64,000 nucleotides of DNA from UBA4782 sp034429195 (GCA_034429195.1 DAOUGQ010000016.1:248001-312000); one strand, 5' to 3'. Counted from the first letter of the stretch, positions 32,961-42,223 are shown. Notes: generated by a model not told the origin, from the sequence alone. Translations and numbers: made by a program.

Positions 32961-34325
32961 TTATCTCATGGTGGTTTTGCGGGGCTTTCCAGCTCGTGAT
33001 GTGCCCGCTGGGGCTGGTGATGCCCGGTATGCAGGTGCGGTGATGACCAGGAACTTACAGAACCTCTGATCCAGCATCCGGCTGCGGATACGAGGATCGA
33101 GTTCATCGAGTGTGGAGGTGGTGGTGATCACGGTGGGCAGCTCAGCATTGTACCGATAATTCAGGATCTGATAGAGCTTCTCCCGTGCCCAGGGGGTAGC
33201 ACTCTGCGTACCCAGGTCATCCAGGATCAGCAAGGTGTTCGTTCGAACCTGCTCGAATAATTCGTCATATGTGGTGGTGCTGTTTGGGCTGAATGTGGCG
33301 CGTAGATGATCCAACAGGTCGGGTACCACCACAAACATGGGGCTTTCACCCAGAGAATTGCGATAATTTCCAACCGCGGCAGCCAGGTGGGTCTTTCCGC
33401 AGCCATAGTCACCGGTCAATACCAGCCAGCCAGCAGGGTCTTCAGCAAATTGCCGGGCAGTGTGGTATGCCTTCTCCAGGCTGAGTTTGGCTTCAGGGGT
33501 AATCTTTTCATTTTCGCGCAAACGGAAATTACTGAATATTTGTTTGCTATGTAACGGTAGAGAAGAAAGCTGCGGCACACTGGTATCCACGATGGGTGAG
33601 CGATAATCGGGCGCGTTGATGCGGATGGTGGTCACTAGCGAGGGGTCACGCAGCCGAGAGCTAATACGTCCATCAATCTCCGCTAAACTCTGGTTGGTGG
33701 TGATGATGGTTGGCAACTGGTTGACGTAACGATGATTGATGATCTGGTAGAGTTTCTCTTCTGCCCATGGGGTGGCATTCTGCGTACCCAGATCGTCCAG
33801 CACCAGCAACGAAATATTGCGTATTTCATCAAAGCGCTCTTCCATAGACTGTTCGCTGCTACCATATGAAAATCGCAGCCAATCCAGCAGGTCAGGAACC
33901 GTCAGAAAAAGGGTTGCTATTCCTTTTTCCACAGCGGTGTTGGCAATGGCTGCAGCCAGGTGAGTTTTACCGCATCCATATGGTCCCATGAAAAGCAGCC
34001 AGCCTTGCATATTTTGCGAAAACTGAAGGGCAAAGTTAAGCGCCAGTTTCAACGAATTTACCTGCTGGTCACCCAAACCAAGTCTGCCTTCAACATTGAA
34101 GTTTTTGAATGTCATATTCCTGAAGGCTTCCAGATTGCTTAACTGAATGAGCCTCTGGCGGGCAGCTTCTTCAACTTCCGCAGAACGGCATACGCAAACC
34201 TGCAGCTTGCCAAAATCGGGGTGGTCGATGGGAAGATCGCGACGGATGAACCCTTTTCCATGACAAATGGGGCATACATCCTGCTTTTCGATTTCAGGCT
34301 GAGGTTGTTTTTGCGTACTATTCAT
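32961..34325 (-). CDS. Tandem DnaC/DnaI-like helicase-loader ATPase (two AAA+ domains)
   Basis: 454 residues from the ATG at 34325, which overlaps the dnaD-like stop by 8 bp; a longer frame to 34439 would run inside dnaD. A zinc-binding CPICHGKGF motif is followed by a first AAA+ domain (Walker A GPYGCGKTHLAAAI, LLVLDDLGTQ, STTIRI-type end) and then a second near-copy (Walker A GDYGCGKTHLAAAV, LLILDDLGTQ). DnaC/DnaI proteins load the replicative helicase and normally carry one AAA+ domain. Both modules look catalytically intact. Its gene is in the dnaB-dnaD operon. Confidence 0.85.
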   Translation of the reverse strand: MNSTQKQPQPEIEKQDVCPICHGKGFIRRDLPIDHPDFGKLQVCVCRSAEVEEAARQRLIQLSNLEAFRNMTFKNFNVEGRLGLGDQQVNSLKLALNFALQFSQNMQGWLLFMGPYGCGKTHLAAAIANTAVEKGIATLFLTVPDLLDWLRFSYGSSEQSMEERFDEIRNISLLVLDDLGTQNATPWAEEKLYQIINHRYVNQLPTIITTNQSLAEIDGRISSRLRDPSLVTTIRINAPDYRSPIVDTSVPQLSSLPLHSKQIFSNFRLRENEKITPEAKLSLEKAYHTARQFAEDPAGWLVLTGDYGCGKTHLAAAVGNYRNSLGESPMFVVVPDLLDHLRATFSPNSTTTYDELFEQVRTNTLLILDDLGTQSATPWAREKLYQILNYRYNAELPTVITTTSTLDELDPRIRSRMLDQRFCKFLVITAPAYRASPAPAGTSRAGKPRKTTMR

Positions 34326-34995
34326 CTTCCTGGAAGTACTTGCGGTAACTTTCTTCGTAATCTCGTTTAGTTTTGGCATAGCGTCCTTCCTCTTTCCAGG
34401 ATGCGAGAATGGCTTCGATATATTTCCACCGGCGAACATTGTTCTCCACAGCTATCTGAATGGCATCCTTGATCCAATCTTCATGATAGGTGGTTTCTGC
34501 TTCTTTCAGGCTGTCAGCGATCAGGGGCGTCAGCGGTCCAATATTCTCTTCGTATAGCTGATAAATCGTACGGTGCTCCCGTCCGGTTTGAATTCTGACA
34601 CTTTCTTCACCCGGCTGCCAGTTTCCCTTCAAGTATGCTTGAGCAAGCGCTTTCCCGCGGGAAGAATTAAGAAAATAAAGCGGCTCGGTACATCCATCGG
34701 GTTGGGCAGCGATGATCATCCCAATTTCCGCCAGATGCTGTACAGCTTTCTTGATCTTTGTTTTAGTAATTGCTTCTTTCTTCTCGCCATCCATGAACCA
34801 TGTTGGCGGGTTATTGTAATCTTCCATGCGAATGAAGCGGGTGGTGCCTTCCTGATGTTCCAGCAGCCAGAAAGTGAGTAAAGCAGTTTTTACTTCTAGT
34901 TCTGTCTTCAGCATGGGAAGAAGAGACTGGAAGAATAGTTCAGGAAGGCGAATAGTCCTGACTTTACTGCTGGGAAATCCTGTGAACTGGCTCAT
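34318..34995 (-). CDS. dnaD: DnaD-like primosomal protein
   Basis: 225 residues. The N-terminal region is a winged-helix type (MSQFTGFPSSKVRTIRLPELFFQSLLP, later KTKIKKAVQHLAEIGMIIAA). The C-terminal WIKDAIQIAVENNVRRWKYIEAILASWKEEGR matches the DnaD/DnaB_2 domain, including the YxxxILxxWxxxG pattern that contacts DNA. Such proteins help assemble the replication fork. The start overlaps the dnaB stop by 4 bp and the stop overlaps the loader gene by 8 bp, so all three are coupled. Confidence 0.85.
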   Translation of the reverse strand: MSQFTGFPSSKVRTIRLPELFFQSLLPMLKTELEVKTALLTFWLLEHQEGTTRFIRMEDYNNPPTWFMDGEKKEAITKTKIKKAVQHLAEIGMIIAAQPDGCTEPLYFLNSSRGKALAQAYLKGNWQPGEESVRIQTGREHRTIYQLYEENIGPLTPLIADSLKEAETTYHEDWIKDAIQIAVENNVRRWKYIEAILASWKEEGRYAKTKRDYEESYRKYFQEDE

Positions 34996-36392
34996 CTCGA
35001 TTTTTTCAAGGGTTGTCCAGCTTCATCCGCTGCATTTTCGAATCGGGTCACATTACTCTGAAACAGGATTCCGATGCCAGGACTGGTAGGTCCATTACGG
35101 TGTTTTGCTACGATCAATTCGATTTGCTCAAAATCGGGTTTCTTCATGTTGGGCTGCTCTTTTTCCATCATATTGGGACGATGAATGAAGAGGACGATAT
35201 CCGCATCCTGCTCCAGGCTGCCGGATTCACGAAGGTCAGAAAGAACCGGACGTTTATCGGTACGTTGTTCGACGGCACGTGAAAGCTGGGCGGCTGCCAG
35301 TACGGGCACATTCAGCTCGCGGGCTAACACTTTCAGATTTCTCGAAATATACGAGACCTCTTGCACACGGTTATCTGTACGCGTGTCACCACCCATCAAT
35401 TGGAGGTAATCCACCAGAACCAGGTCCAGGTTGTATTCCATATGCAACCTGCGGCATTTTGTACGTAACTGCAGCGGGGTGATGGCGGGTGTATCGTCGA
35501 GGAAAATGGTCGTGTCGGACAGAACTTCAATGGCGTGCGTGAATTTCGCCCATTCATTTTCCTGTAGTTTGCCAGTACGTAGACGCTGGGTATCTATTCC
35601 AGTTTCTTGGGCAATGAGGCGCATAGCCAGTTGTTCGTTCGACATTTCCATGGAGAACATGGCAACATGCTTTTTATAGGTCAGGGCTGCATTTTTTGCT
35701 ACTGAAAGCAGAAACCCGGTCTTACCCATGCCAGGGCGACCTGCCACGATAAGCAAATCGGATTTTTGCAGACCACCCAGGATTTTGTCCAGGTCGTACA
35801 ATCCTGTGGGAACACCCATGATCTCTGAACCTTTTTGCGAAAGGAGATCGATGTGGTCATAAACTTCGCTCATCACCGTACTGATAGGTTGAAGGTCTTT
35901 CCTAGCGCGGCGTTCACTGATGGAAAAAACAGATTGTTCTGCATTATCCAGTATGGTGTCGATGGGTTGTGTCCGGTCGAATGCCATTTTTGCCATTAAA
36001 TTGGCACTGGCAAGCATGTTCCTACGAATGGAATTGTCGCGTACAAGAATAGCATACGATTCGGCATGCATAGAACTGGGTGTCAGGCTAAATAGATGGG
36101 TCAGGTAAGCCTGACCGCCAATCTCTGCAAGTTGTTCGTGCTGTTCAAGCTCGGCAGTGAGTGTCACATAATCGATGGGCATGCGTTGTTCATGCAAACG
36201 TACGCACGCTTCCCACACCCACCTGTTACGAACGATATAAAAATCTTCCGGCTGCAGAATCTGGGCTACGTCGAAATAAGTTTCAGGGTCAATGAGTACA
36301 GAACCCAATACCGCCTCTTCTGCTTCGCGGTTATGTGGCTGTGCCTGCATTTCAGAGCTAGGAGCTGGGTCTGCAGCGGGGTAATCGGTCAT
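34992..36392 (-). CDS. dnaB: Replicative DNA helicase DnaB
   Basis: 466 residues. The N-terminal domain starts about residue 18 (PHNREAEEAVLGSVLIDPETYFDVA), followed by the linker and the RecA-like motor: Walker A VAGRPGMGKTGFLLSVA, Walker B DLVLVDYLQLM, and SRAVEQRTDKRPVLSDLRESGSLEQDADIVLFIHR. It unwinds DNA ahead of the replisome as a hexamer. It overlaps bfn upstream by 4 bp and dnaD downstream by 4 bp. Confidence 0.96.
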   Translation of the reverse strand: MTDYPAADPAPSSEMQAQPHNREAEEAVLGSVLIDPETYFDVAQILQPEDFYIVRNRWVWEACVRLHEQRMPIDYVTLTAELEQHEQLAEIGGQAYLTHLFSLTPSSMHAESYAILVRDNSIRRNMLASANLMAKMAFDRTQPIDTILDNAEQSVFSISERRARKDLQPISTVMSEVYDHIDLLSQKGSEIMGVPTGLYDLDKILGGLQKSDLLIVAGRPGMGKTGFLLSVAKNAALTYKKHVAMFSMEMSNEQLAMRLIAQETGIDTQRLRTGKLQENEWAKFTHAIEVLSDTTIFLDDTPAITPLQLRTKCRRLHMEYNLDLVLVDYLQLMGGDTRTDNRVQEVSYISRNLKVLARELNVPVLAAAQLSRAVEQRTDKRPVLSDLRESGSLEQDADIVLFIHRPNMMEKEQPNMKKPDFEQIELIVAKHRNGPTSPGIGILFQSNVTRFENAADEAGQPLKKSR

Positions 36393-36994
36393 TTTTTAGG
36401 TTTATCCAGATCAGGTTGATCATCAGCAGGAGGTTCGGAATCTTCGTCCCCTTTATCTCCTGTATCTTTTGTTTCCAGTGTTTCGAGAAAATCCTCAAAA
36501 ACCGATAACCGGTCTATGTTTTCTTCTGGCTGTTCATCAGGGATCATTTCAGCGCTTTCTTCCATTGCATTGGCATCGATTTCTTGCTCGGGGACAAATC
36601 CTGCTACTTCCATAATTTCTGAAGACATAAAAATGGGTACCCGACATCGGATCGCCAGGGCAATGGCATCAGAGGGACGACAATCGACAAAGATAAATTC
36701 ACCATTCACGTCAATAATGAGATTGCCGTAGAAAACATCATCCTTTAAAGAGACGATCTCGATACGGACCAGCCTCCCATTCAACGCATGAATGGTGTTT
36801 TTTAACAGGTCATGTGTTTGGGGACGGGCCACTTCGATCTCTTGTAACGCCAGCGTAATTGATTCAGCTTCAAACGCACCGATCCAGATAGGAAGATGGC
36901 GGTCACCATCTTTTTCGCGCAGGACGACAATGCGATGCTGGTTAGTCAGGCTAACACGAACACTTTCAACGATTACTTCGATCATTTTGGGCAT
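36389..36994 (-). CDS. Bifunctional nuclease family (DUF151) protein
   Basis: 201 residues. The N-terminal 130 residues match DUF151/BFN: VSLTNQHRIVVLREKDGDRHLPIWIGAFEAESI, HDLLKNTIHALNG, and GEFIFVDCRPSDAIALAIRCRVPIFMS. The C-terminal 60 residues are acidic and low-complexity. Family members have reported DNase/RNase activity, but the role is not settled. It is the first gene of the bfn-dnaB-dnaD-loader operon with a strong promoter 60 bp upstream. Confidence 0.88.
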   Translation of the reverse strand: MPKMIEVIVESVRVSLTNQHRIVVLREKDGDRHLPIWIGAFEAESITLALQEIEVARPQTHDLLKNTIHALNGRLVRIEIVSLKDDVFYGNLIIDVNGEFIFVDCRPSDAIALAIRCRVPIFMSSEIMEVAGFVPEQEIDANAMEESAEMIPDEQPEENIDRLSVFEDFLETLETKDTGDKGDEDSEPPADDQPDLDKPKK

Positions 36995-37047
36995 GAAACC
37001 TCACTCTTGCCAGTCGTTATTCCCTGGCAGGGTACTGAACAAATCTA

Positions 37048-37076
37048 TTTTAACACGCTGGGTTGGGAGACGCAAA
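37048..37076 (-). promoter_or_regulatory. Promoter of the bfn-dnaB-dnaD-loader operon
   Basis: TTGCGT (37076-37071), 17-bp spacer, TAAAAT (37053-37048). The leader of about 45 nt contains TGCCAG...CTGGCA, a small hairpin before GAGTGAGG and the ATG at 36994. Confidence 0.75.
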
Positions 37077-37176
37077 TCACTATGGGATGGATTTATAAGA
37101 GAAGTCGAACCATTCGTACTGCTCCATGTAACTTGTGATGTAGCGAAAAACAATCTCATCCTCCGATAACTACATA

Positions 37177-37215
37177 AAAACTTGCAGGCATTCTGTATGC
37201 ACAGAATGCCTGCAA
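37177..37215 (-). terminator. Terminator of the S41 protease gene
   Basis: A perfect 15-bp stem, TTGCAGGCATTCTGT / ACAGAATGCCTGCAA (37182-37215), followed on the minus strand by GTTTTTATG. It lies 25 bp after the protease stop. Confidence 0.9.
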
Positions 37216-37239
37216 AACATTCAAAAAATTAATATTATT

Positions 37240-38499
37240 TTATTGACCCTGCAATAGTAGTTCTACTGCTTTATCGAGTTGTGGGTCACGATTATTGGCT
37301 ACATCATCTTCGGTCAGTTCAACCACATAATCCGGCTGGATGCCTACTTTGTTGATCTGGTTTCCCTTAGGCGTCAGCCAGCGGGCAATGGTCACGCGAA
37401 TGGCACCCTGGTCATTTTGAAGGGGGATCCAATTCTGAACGGTACCTTTGCCATAGGTAATGGTACCAACGATCTTACCACGGCCGTAATCTTGAATAGC
37501 TCCAGCAGTGATCTCTGCTGCAGAAGCAGTACCACCATTCACGAGTACAACCAATGGGATATCCGTTGCCAGACCGCCTGCGTTGGTTTTTAATTCCTGA
37601 CGAGTGCCATCACCATACTCTTCGATAATGGCAACCTGGCTCACTTTGATAAATTCTGAAACCACTTCCACAGCGGTGTTCAGGTAACCGCCGGTATTGC
37701 CGCGCAGATCCAAGATCATGCCAACAGGTTTTTCTGCCATTACAGACTTCAACCCGTCACGTAATTCAGCTGTGGTCTTATCGCCAAACTGGTAGACGAC
37801 CACATAAGCAATACCGTTATCCAGCATTTTCGCAGAAGCGCTGGGGACGGTGATCTTGGCACGAGTGATGACCACATCAAAAGTTTCATCGGTTGCTTTG
37901 CGGTAAATGGTCAGTTTGACTACGGTACCTTCTTCACCAAGGATGCTTTTTAATGCCACATCCCCGGGGATGCCGGTTTGATCTTTTCCATCGATCGCAA
38001 TGACCTGGTCACCTGTTCGCAAGTCTGCTGCTTCAGCAGGGCTGCCAGGCATGGTGCTCATGATGGTGACATAATCCTGTGTGGTATCCACCCAGGCGCC
38101 AATACCGGAATATTCCTTCCCTGCCAGATCTTCGCTGGCAGTCTGGTATTCTTCTGGCGTCATGTAAGATGAATGTTCATCGCCCAGGCCTTCCATCATT
38201 CCGCGAATAGCACCCTGCATAAGCTTCTTGTCATCGACTGGTTGGTCGATATAGTAGTTATGTACCAGATCCCAGGCTTCCCAAAATGGCGAGAACAGGG
38301 TTTCTGTATTTGCTGGAGTTGCAGTTGCTTCTCCCTCTTGAACAGGTGTTTCCCCTGTAACCGGCTTTTCTGATACCTGTGTGGTGGTTGCCCACGGATT
38401 GCCTGGTAGGACCCAACCGACAATAAGCCCGCCTGAAAATGCACCAGCAAGCAGAATGAGTCCAATTACACTAAACAAAAGAATGCGAGACGCTTTCAT
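37240..38499 (-). CDS. S41 carboxy-terminal processing protease (CtpA-type)
   Basis: 419 residues. An N-terminal signal anchor (about 7-27) and a short linker lead to the S41 N-terminal domain, a PDZ domain (SSYMTPEEYQTASEDL... GDQVIAIDGKDQTG) and the catalytic core with VVLVNGGTASAAEITAGAIQDYGRGKIVG and YGKGTVQNWIPLQ. Ser in GGTASAAE and Lys in GKGTVQ form the dyad. It cleaves unstructured C-termini of exported proteins. AAGGAG sits about 7 nt before the ATG. It stands alone. Confidence 0.93.
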   Translation of the reverse strand: MKASRILLFSVIGLILLAGAFSGGLIVGWVLPGNPWATTTQVSEKPVTGETPVQEGEATATPANTETLFSPFWEAWDLVHNYYIDQPVDDKKLMQGAIRGMMEGLGDEHSSYMTPEEYQTASEDLAGKEYSGIGAWVDTTQDYVTIMSTMPGSPAEAADLRTGDQVIAIDGKDQTGIPGDVALKSILGEEGTVVKLTIYRKATDETFDVVITRAKITVPSASAKMLDNGIAYVVVYQFGDKTTAELRDGLKSVMAEKPVGMILDLRGNTGGYLNTAVEVVSEFIKVSQVAIIEEYGDGTRQELKTNAGGLATDIPLVVLVNGGTASAAEITAGAIQDYGRGKIVGTITYGKGTVQNWIPLQNDQGAIRVTIARWLTPKGNQINKVGIQPDYVVELTEDDVANNRDPQLDKAVELLLQGQ

Positions 38500-38582
38500 C
38501 GGTCAACTCCTTATCCGCCGATTTTAATATGAGATCAAGTTTACTCTAAATTCCTGTGAGTATGTTGAGAAAGTATTCAAAA

Positions 38583-39224
38583 TCACCTTAGCAGAGAATC
38601 AAGCACTTTTGGTAGATCAGTAATCGTAGCAATACAAGCGTTGGCGACCGTATGATTGGTGCAGGAATGAGGTTTAATGGTGTAGAAACCCAATTCCCTG
38701 GCTGCTGCCAGGTTTTCATCGTAATCATCCACCAGGATGCAGTGTCGGTAATCTGTTTCACCGGCTTTTTTCAAAGCAATCTCGAATGCTTCAACATCCG
38801 GTTTACAGTGAGGATAGACATCGAGGATGTCAATAATATCTTCAAAACAATCTTCCAGCCCCAACACCTGCAGGGTACGTTGTGCATGCCCGCGGTCAGC
38901 ATTGGTGAAGATCACCTTTTTATGGGGATAGCTGAGTAGAATTTCTCTCAATTGGGGATTCGGCTCGAGATAATCTTTCAATGAGATATTATGGACAAAA
39001 TTGAGGTATTGGTGAACATCAATTCCATACAAAGTGTGAAGACCTCTCAACGTGGTGCCGTAGGTTTTGAAAAGCTTTTCGCGAGTAGGAAGAGCTTCTT
39101 CTGATGGGATGCCAATCACTTCATGAATGTATTGGTCGATGCGCACACCGATCGCCTGCCAAACGCCGCTACCAGGCGGATACAGAGTATCATCCAGGTC
39201 AAAGAATAATGTTGAATATTTCAT
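38583..39224 (-). CDS. HAD-superfamily pyrimidine 5'-nucleotidase-like phosphatase
   Basis: 213 residues from the ATG at 39224. Motif I is FFDLDDTLYPPGSGVW with the catalytic Asp pair, motif II is VIFTNADRGHAQRTL, and motif IV includes CILVDDYDENLAAARELG. The SDT1/YjjG-like subgroup dephosphorylates pyrimidine nucleotides, but the substrate here is not proven. A longer frame to 39320 would overlap the divergent thiF-like gene. TATACT lies 7 nt before this ATG and supports it. Confidence 0.85.
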   Translation of the reverse strand: MKYSTLFFDLDDTLYPPGSGVWQAIGVRIDQYIHEVIGIPSEEALPTREKLFKTYGTTLRGLHTLYGIDVHQYLNFVHNISLKDYLEPNPQLREILLSYPHKKVIFTNADRGHAQRTLQVLGLEDCFEDIIDILDVYPHCKPDVEAFEIALKKAGETDYRHCILVDDYDENLAAARELGFYTIKPHSCTNHTVANACIATITDLPKVLDSLLR

Positions 39225-39231
39225 AGGATGA

Positions 39232-39237
39232 AGTATA
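39232..39237 (-). promoter_or_regulatory. -10 box of the HAD phosphatase gene
   Basis: TATACT on the minus strand ends 7 nt before the ATG at 39224, with TTCACT 17 bp further upstream as a weak -35. It is consistent with a leaderless transcript. Confidence 0.5.
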
Positions 39238-39249
39238 CCCGATGCTGGT

Positions 39250-39278
39250 TTGCCAGTGAACAGGTTTTTTGGTATGAT
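39250..39278 (+). promoter_or_regulatory. Promoter of the ThiF/MoeB-rhodanese gene
   Basis: TTGCCA (39250-39255), 17-bp spacer, TATGAT (39273-39278). A leader of about 15 nt contains CAGGAG 6 nt before the ATG at 39300. Confidence 0.7.
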
Positions 39279-39299
39279 TTTTAGCGCAGGAGTGCTAAT

Positions 39300-40451
39300 A
39301 TGAGCCAGAATCTTTCTCAAGATGAGCTTTTTCGTTATTCACGGCACCTGATGCTGCCTGAAGTTGGGCTTGCTGGTCAGGAAAAATTGAAGAGGTCTTC
39401 TGCGTTAATCGTTGGGACTGGCGGGCTGGGATCACCGATCTCGCTCTACCTGGCAGCAGCCGGTGTGGGACGGCTTGGGCTGGTGGATTACGATAAAGTG
39501 GAAATCTCTAACCTGCAAAGGCAGATCGTGCATACCACTTCTACCCTGGGGGTGACAAAGGTCGAAAGTGCAAAAAAGCATTTAAGTGATCTGAATCCGA
39601 CCATCGAGGTAATCCCATTCAATACTGCATTGACTTCTTCTAATATTGATGAAATAGCCAATAGCTATGATGTCATTGTGGATGGGACAGATAACTTGAC
39701 AACCCGCTATTTGCTGAATGATTACGCCGGGTTGCATGGCAAACCGTATGTGTACGGTTCAATCTTCCGGTTTGAGGGGCAGGTGAGCGTCTTCGATGCC
39801 AACAAAGGCGCCTGCTACCGCTGCCTTTTCCCGGAACCACCACCCCCAGAATTGCTTCCTTCCTGTTCAGATGCGGGCGTGATGGGTGTACTGCCTGGCA
39901 TTGTTGGCTGCATGGAAGCCAACGAAACGATTAAATTACTGTTGGGTATTGGTGAACCACTGATCAATCGGATGGTATTGTTCGATGCTCTCGAAATGCA
40001 GTTTACAGAAATTCATCTCAAGAAAAATTCCTCGTGCCCGTTGTGTGGTGAACATCCTGTCATTCATGACCTGGTGGATTATGAGCAATTCTGCGGCGCT
40101 CCTTACCGTCGCACCAATCGACAGGAAAGTTTTTCGGATTGTATTTCTCCAAAAGAACTATCAATAATTTTAAATGAAAAGAAAGATGTTTTACTCATCG
40201 ATGTGCGAAACCCGGTTGAAAGCCAGGTGTCTAGCCTACCAGGTGCCATTGTCATTCCATTGGAGATGTTATCTTCCCGCATGCAAGATATTCCTCATGA
40301 CCAACCCATTGTGGTCTTTTGCCGTACGGGGGGGCGGTCTCAAACTGCCGTGGGATTAATGCGGCAGGCAGGGTTTACCAATGTGCGCAGCCTGCAGGGC
40401 GGTATCAATGCCTGGGTGTGTCAGGTGGATCTTTCGATGAGGCAGTATTAA
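39300..40451 (+). CDS. ThiF/MoeB-type adenylyltransferase with C-terminal rhodanese domain
   Basis: 383 residues. The E1-like domain has LIVGTGGLGSPISLYLAAAGVGRLGLVDYD (about 34-63), DGTDNLTTRYLLND and two zinc-binding CxxC pairs (GACYRCLFPEPPPP and CPLCGEHP). A rhodanese domain from about 280 ends with VVFCRTGGRSQTAV, with the sulfur-carrying Cys in CRTGGRS. The fusion activates a ubiquitin-like carrier (MoaD or ThiS) and may also pass on the sulfur. No moaD or thiS is adjacent, so which pathway it serves is open. Confidence 0.9.
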   Translation: MSQNLSQDELFRYSRHLMLPEVGLAGQEKLKRSSALIVGTGGLGSPISLYLAAAGVGRLGLVDYDKVEISNLQRQIVHTTSTLGVTKVESAKKHLSDLNPTIEVIPFNTALTSSNIDEIANSYDVIVDGTDNLTTRYLLNDYAGLHGKPYVYGSIFRFEGQVSVFDANKGACYRCLFPEPPPPELLPSCSDAGVMGVLPGIVGCMEANETIKLLLGIGEPLINRMVLFDALEMQFTEIHLKKNSSCPLCGEHPVIHDLVDYEQFCGAPYRRTNRQESFSDCISPKELSIILNEKKDVLLIDVRNPVESQVSSLPGAIVIPLEMLSSRMQDIPHDQPIVVFCRTGGRSQTAVGLMRQAGFTNVRSLQGGINAWVCQVDLSMRQY

Positions 40452-40459
40452 GAATAATC

Positions 40460-41323
40460 ATGAATATTAAAAAGAGTTTATTCATTATTTTATTGATTTG
40501 GTCGCTTACCATTATGGGTAGTTGTACTGCTGCTCCAACGCAGCCTGTAACGGCTGAAAGCATCAAAGAAAGGCAGGCATCCCCGGCATCCAGTTCAATA
40601 CCAAATGTAACAGTAACAGTTTTGATACCTACCGAGATACTACCCACTGCCACGGCTACTGTCATTGCCCCAACTGTTGCAACCCTGGTAAACGAAACTA
40701 TCGAATCTCCAGCAGATTCTACAGCATATACGATCCAATTAGAAAAGGTAAAAATGGATGGGGATGCATCCTACGCAGAGCCATTCAACACCCTGATACA
40801 GGCTTTGATGGATGCTGAACAAAAAACCTTTTTAGATGGGATTGCAGATATTGAAGAGTGGCGGTCTGCCAATATGCCGGATATCCGCTCGACATTGGAT
40901 AATGCAGTCACAATTACTTATAATGATCACTCACTGGTCAGTGTTCATTTCGAATTCTTCACCTATACTGCTGGAGCTGCACATCCATTTTCATATTCGA
41001 AAACCTTGACTTATGACATGAATACCCGGCAAGTAGTGGGATTGGAGCAATTATTTACTTCGGGTAGTGATTGGATGAATGCTATCAGCAGCTACTGCAT
41101 TAATGATCTGACAGCGAGAGGAGTGTACGAATTTCCCGAAGGGGCAATCCCCACATCGGAAAACTATTCGCGCTGGTCGATCACCCCGGATGGACTGGTT
41201 ATCTATTTCGATCCTTATCAGGTGGCGGCGTATGCAGCAGGATCGCAACAGGTGACGATCCCTTATATGTCTCTTGCTGACTATATTGCTTCACCCGGGC
41301 TGATTGCTCATCTTGTTCCATAG
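40460..41323 (+). CDS. DUF3298-type exported lipoprotein
   Basis: 287 residues from the ATG at 40460; the frame is open 47 codons further but those run inside the upstream gene. A signal with lipobox LTIMGSC (about 17-24) precedes a Thr/Pro linker (about 60-80). The C-terminal half has SVHFEFFTYTAGAAHPFSYSKTLTYDMNTRQVVGLEQLF and GLVIYFDPYQVAAYAAGSQQVTIPYMSL, which fits the DUF3298 region of RsiV/PdaC-type proteins. No deacetylase motif is obvious. Ten bases after the ThiF-like gene. Confidence 0.8.
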   Translation: MNIKKSLFIILLIWSLTIMGSCTAAPTQPVTAESIKERQASPASSSIPNVTVTVLIPTEILPTATATVIAPTVATLVNETIESPADSTAYTIQLEKVKMDGDASYAEPFNTLIQALMDAEQKTFLDGIADIEEWRSANMPDIRSTLDNAVTITYNDHSLVSVHFEFFTYTAGAAHPFSYSKTLTYDMNTRQVVGLEQLFTSGSDWMNAISSYCINDLTARGVYEFPEGAIPTSENYSRWSITPDGLVIYFDPYQVAAYAAGSQQVTIPYMSLADYIASPGLIAHLVP

Positions 41324-41346
41324 GGTTAATATGTTTACGAAATAGA

Positions 41347-42207
41347 ATGATGTCCTCTACTAACTCTAAAGTATTACTGGCAGTTCTTGCGCATCCGGAT
41401 GATGAAACTTTCGGAATGGGTGGTACACTGGCGTGGTATGCCCGGCAGGGTGTAGAGGTGCATCTGGTGTGTGCCACCCGCGGTGAAGTTGGTGAGATGG
41501 ACCCACAGTATCTGGTGGGTTTTTCTTCTGTGGGCGAACGGCGAGAATCAGAGTTGTGCTGTGCAGCGGATGTATTGGGGCTGAGGGCGGTACATTTTCT
41601 GGATTATCGCGATTCAGGGATGCCTGGATCACCTGATAATCAACATCCCCAGGCGTTGGCAGCCCAACCGGTGGAGCAGGTGGCAGAAAAAGTTGCTCAA
41701 TGGATACGAGTGCTCAAACCTCAGGTAGTGCTGACATTCGATCCAGTGGGAGGGTACTATCACCCGGACCATATTGCCATTCACAATGCCACGATATTAG
41801 CTGTGAAGCTGGCAGAGAAGTCAGAACCGGGAGAGCAAGGTTTACCCGGATATCATGTGAAAAAGCTGTATTTCCATACCATGCCAAAAGGTTTTCTCAA
41901 AATGGGGGTGTGGTTATTAAAATTGTCTGGCAAGGACCCAACCCAATTTGGAACAAACAAGGATATTAACCTCGAAGCCATTGCCAAAGTGAGTTTTCCC
42001 ACCCATGCGGTGATCCGCTATACACCAGTGGCAAAACTGCGTGATCAGGCTTCTGCTTGCCATGAATCACAGGGCGGGAAACAGAGGACAGGTGGGCTAT
42101 TGGGGTTTATCCTGCGGTTGATCAATTCAAAAGATACATTTATGCGAGCTTATCCCGAAGTTACATCTCGAAGGATCGAGAGGGATCTCTTTGAGGGTGT
42201 GAAGTGA
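41347..42207 (+). CDS. PIG-L family de-N-acetylase
   Basis: 286 residues. The metal-binding motif LAVLAHPDDETFGMGG (about 9-24) and the later GGYYHPDHIAIHNAT (about 136-150) are the family hallmarks, with His, Asp and His ligands. Relatives remove acetyl groups from N-acetylglucosamine-type substrates in lipid or thiol biosynthesis; the substrate here is unknown. No clear Shine-Dalgarno precedes the ATG; it follows the DUF3298 gene by 23 bp. Confidence 0.88.
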   Translation: MMSSTNSKVLLAVLAHPDDETFGMGGTLAWYARQGVEVHLVCATRGEVGEMDPQYLVGFSSVGERRESELCCAADVLGLRAVHFLDYRDSGMPGSPDNQHPQALAAQPVEQVAEKVAQWIRVLKPQVVLTFDPVGGYYHPDHIAIHNATILAVKLAEKSEPGEQGLPGYHVKKLYFHTMPKGFLKMGVWLLKLSGKDPTQFGTNKDINLEAIAKVSFPTHAVIRYTPVAKLRDQASACHESQGGKQRTGGLLGFILRLINSKDTFMRAYPEVTSRRIERDLFEGVK

Positions 42208-42223
42208 CCTTTCCCTGACATCA

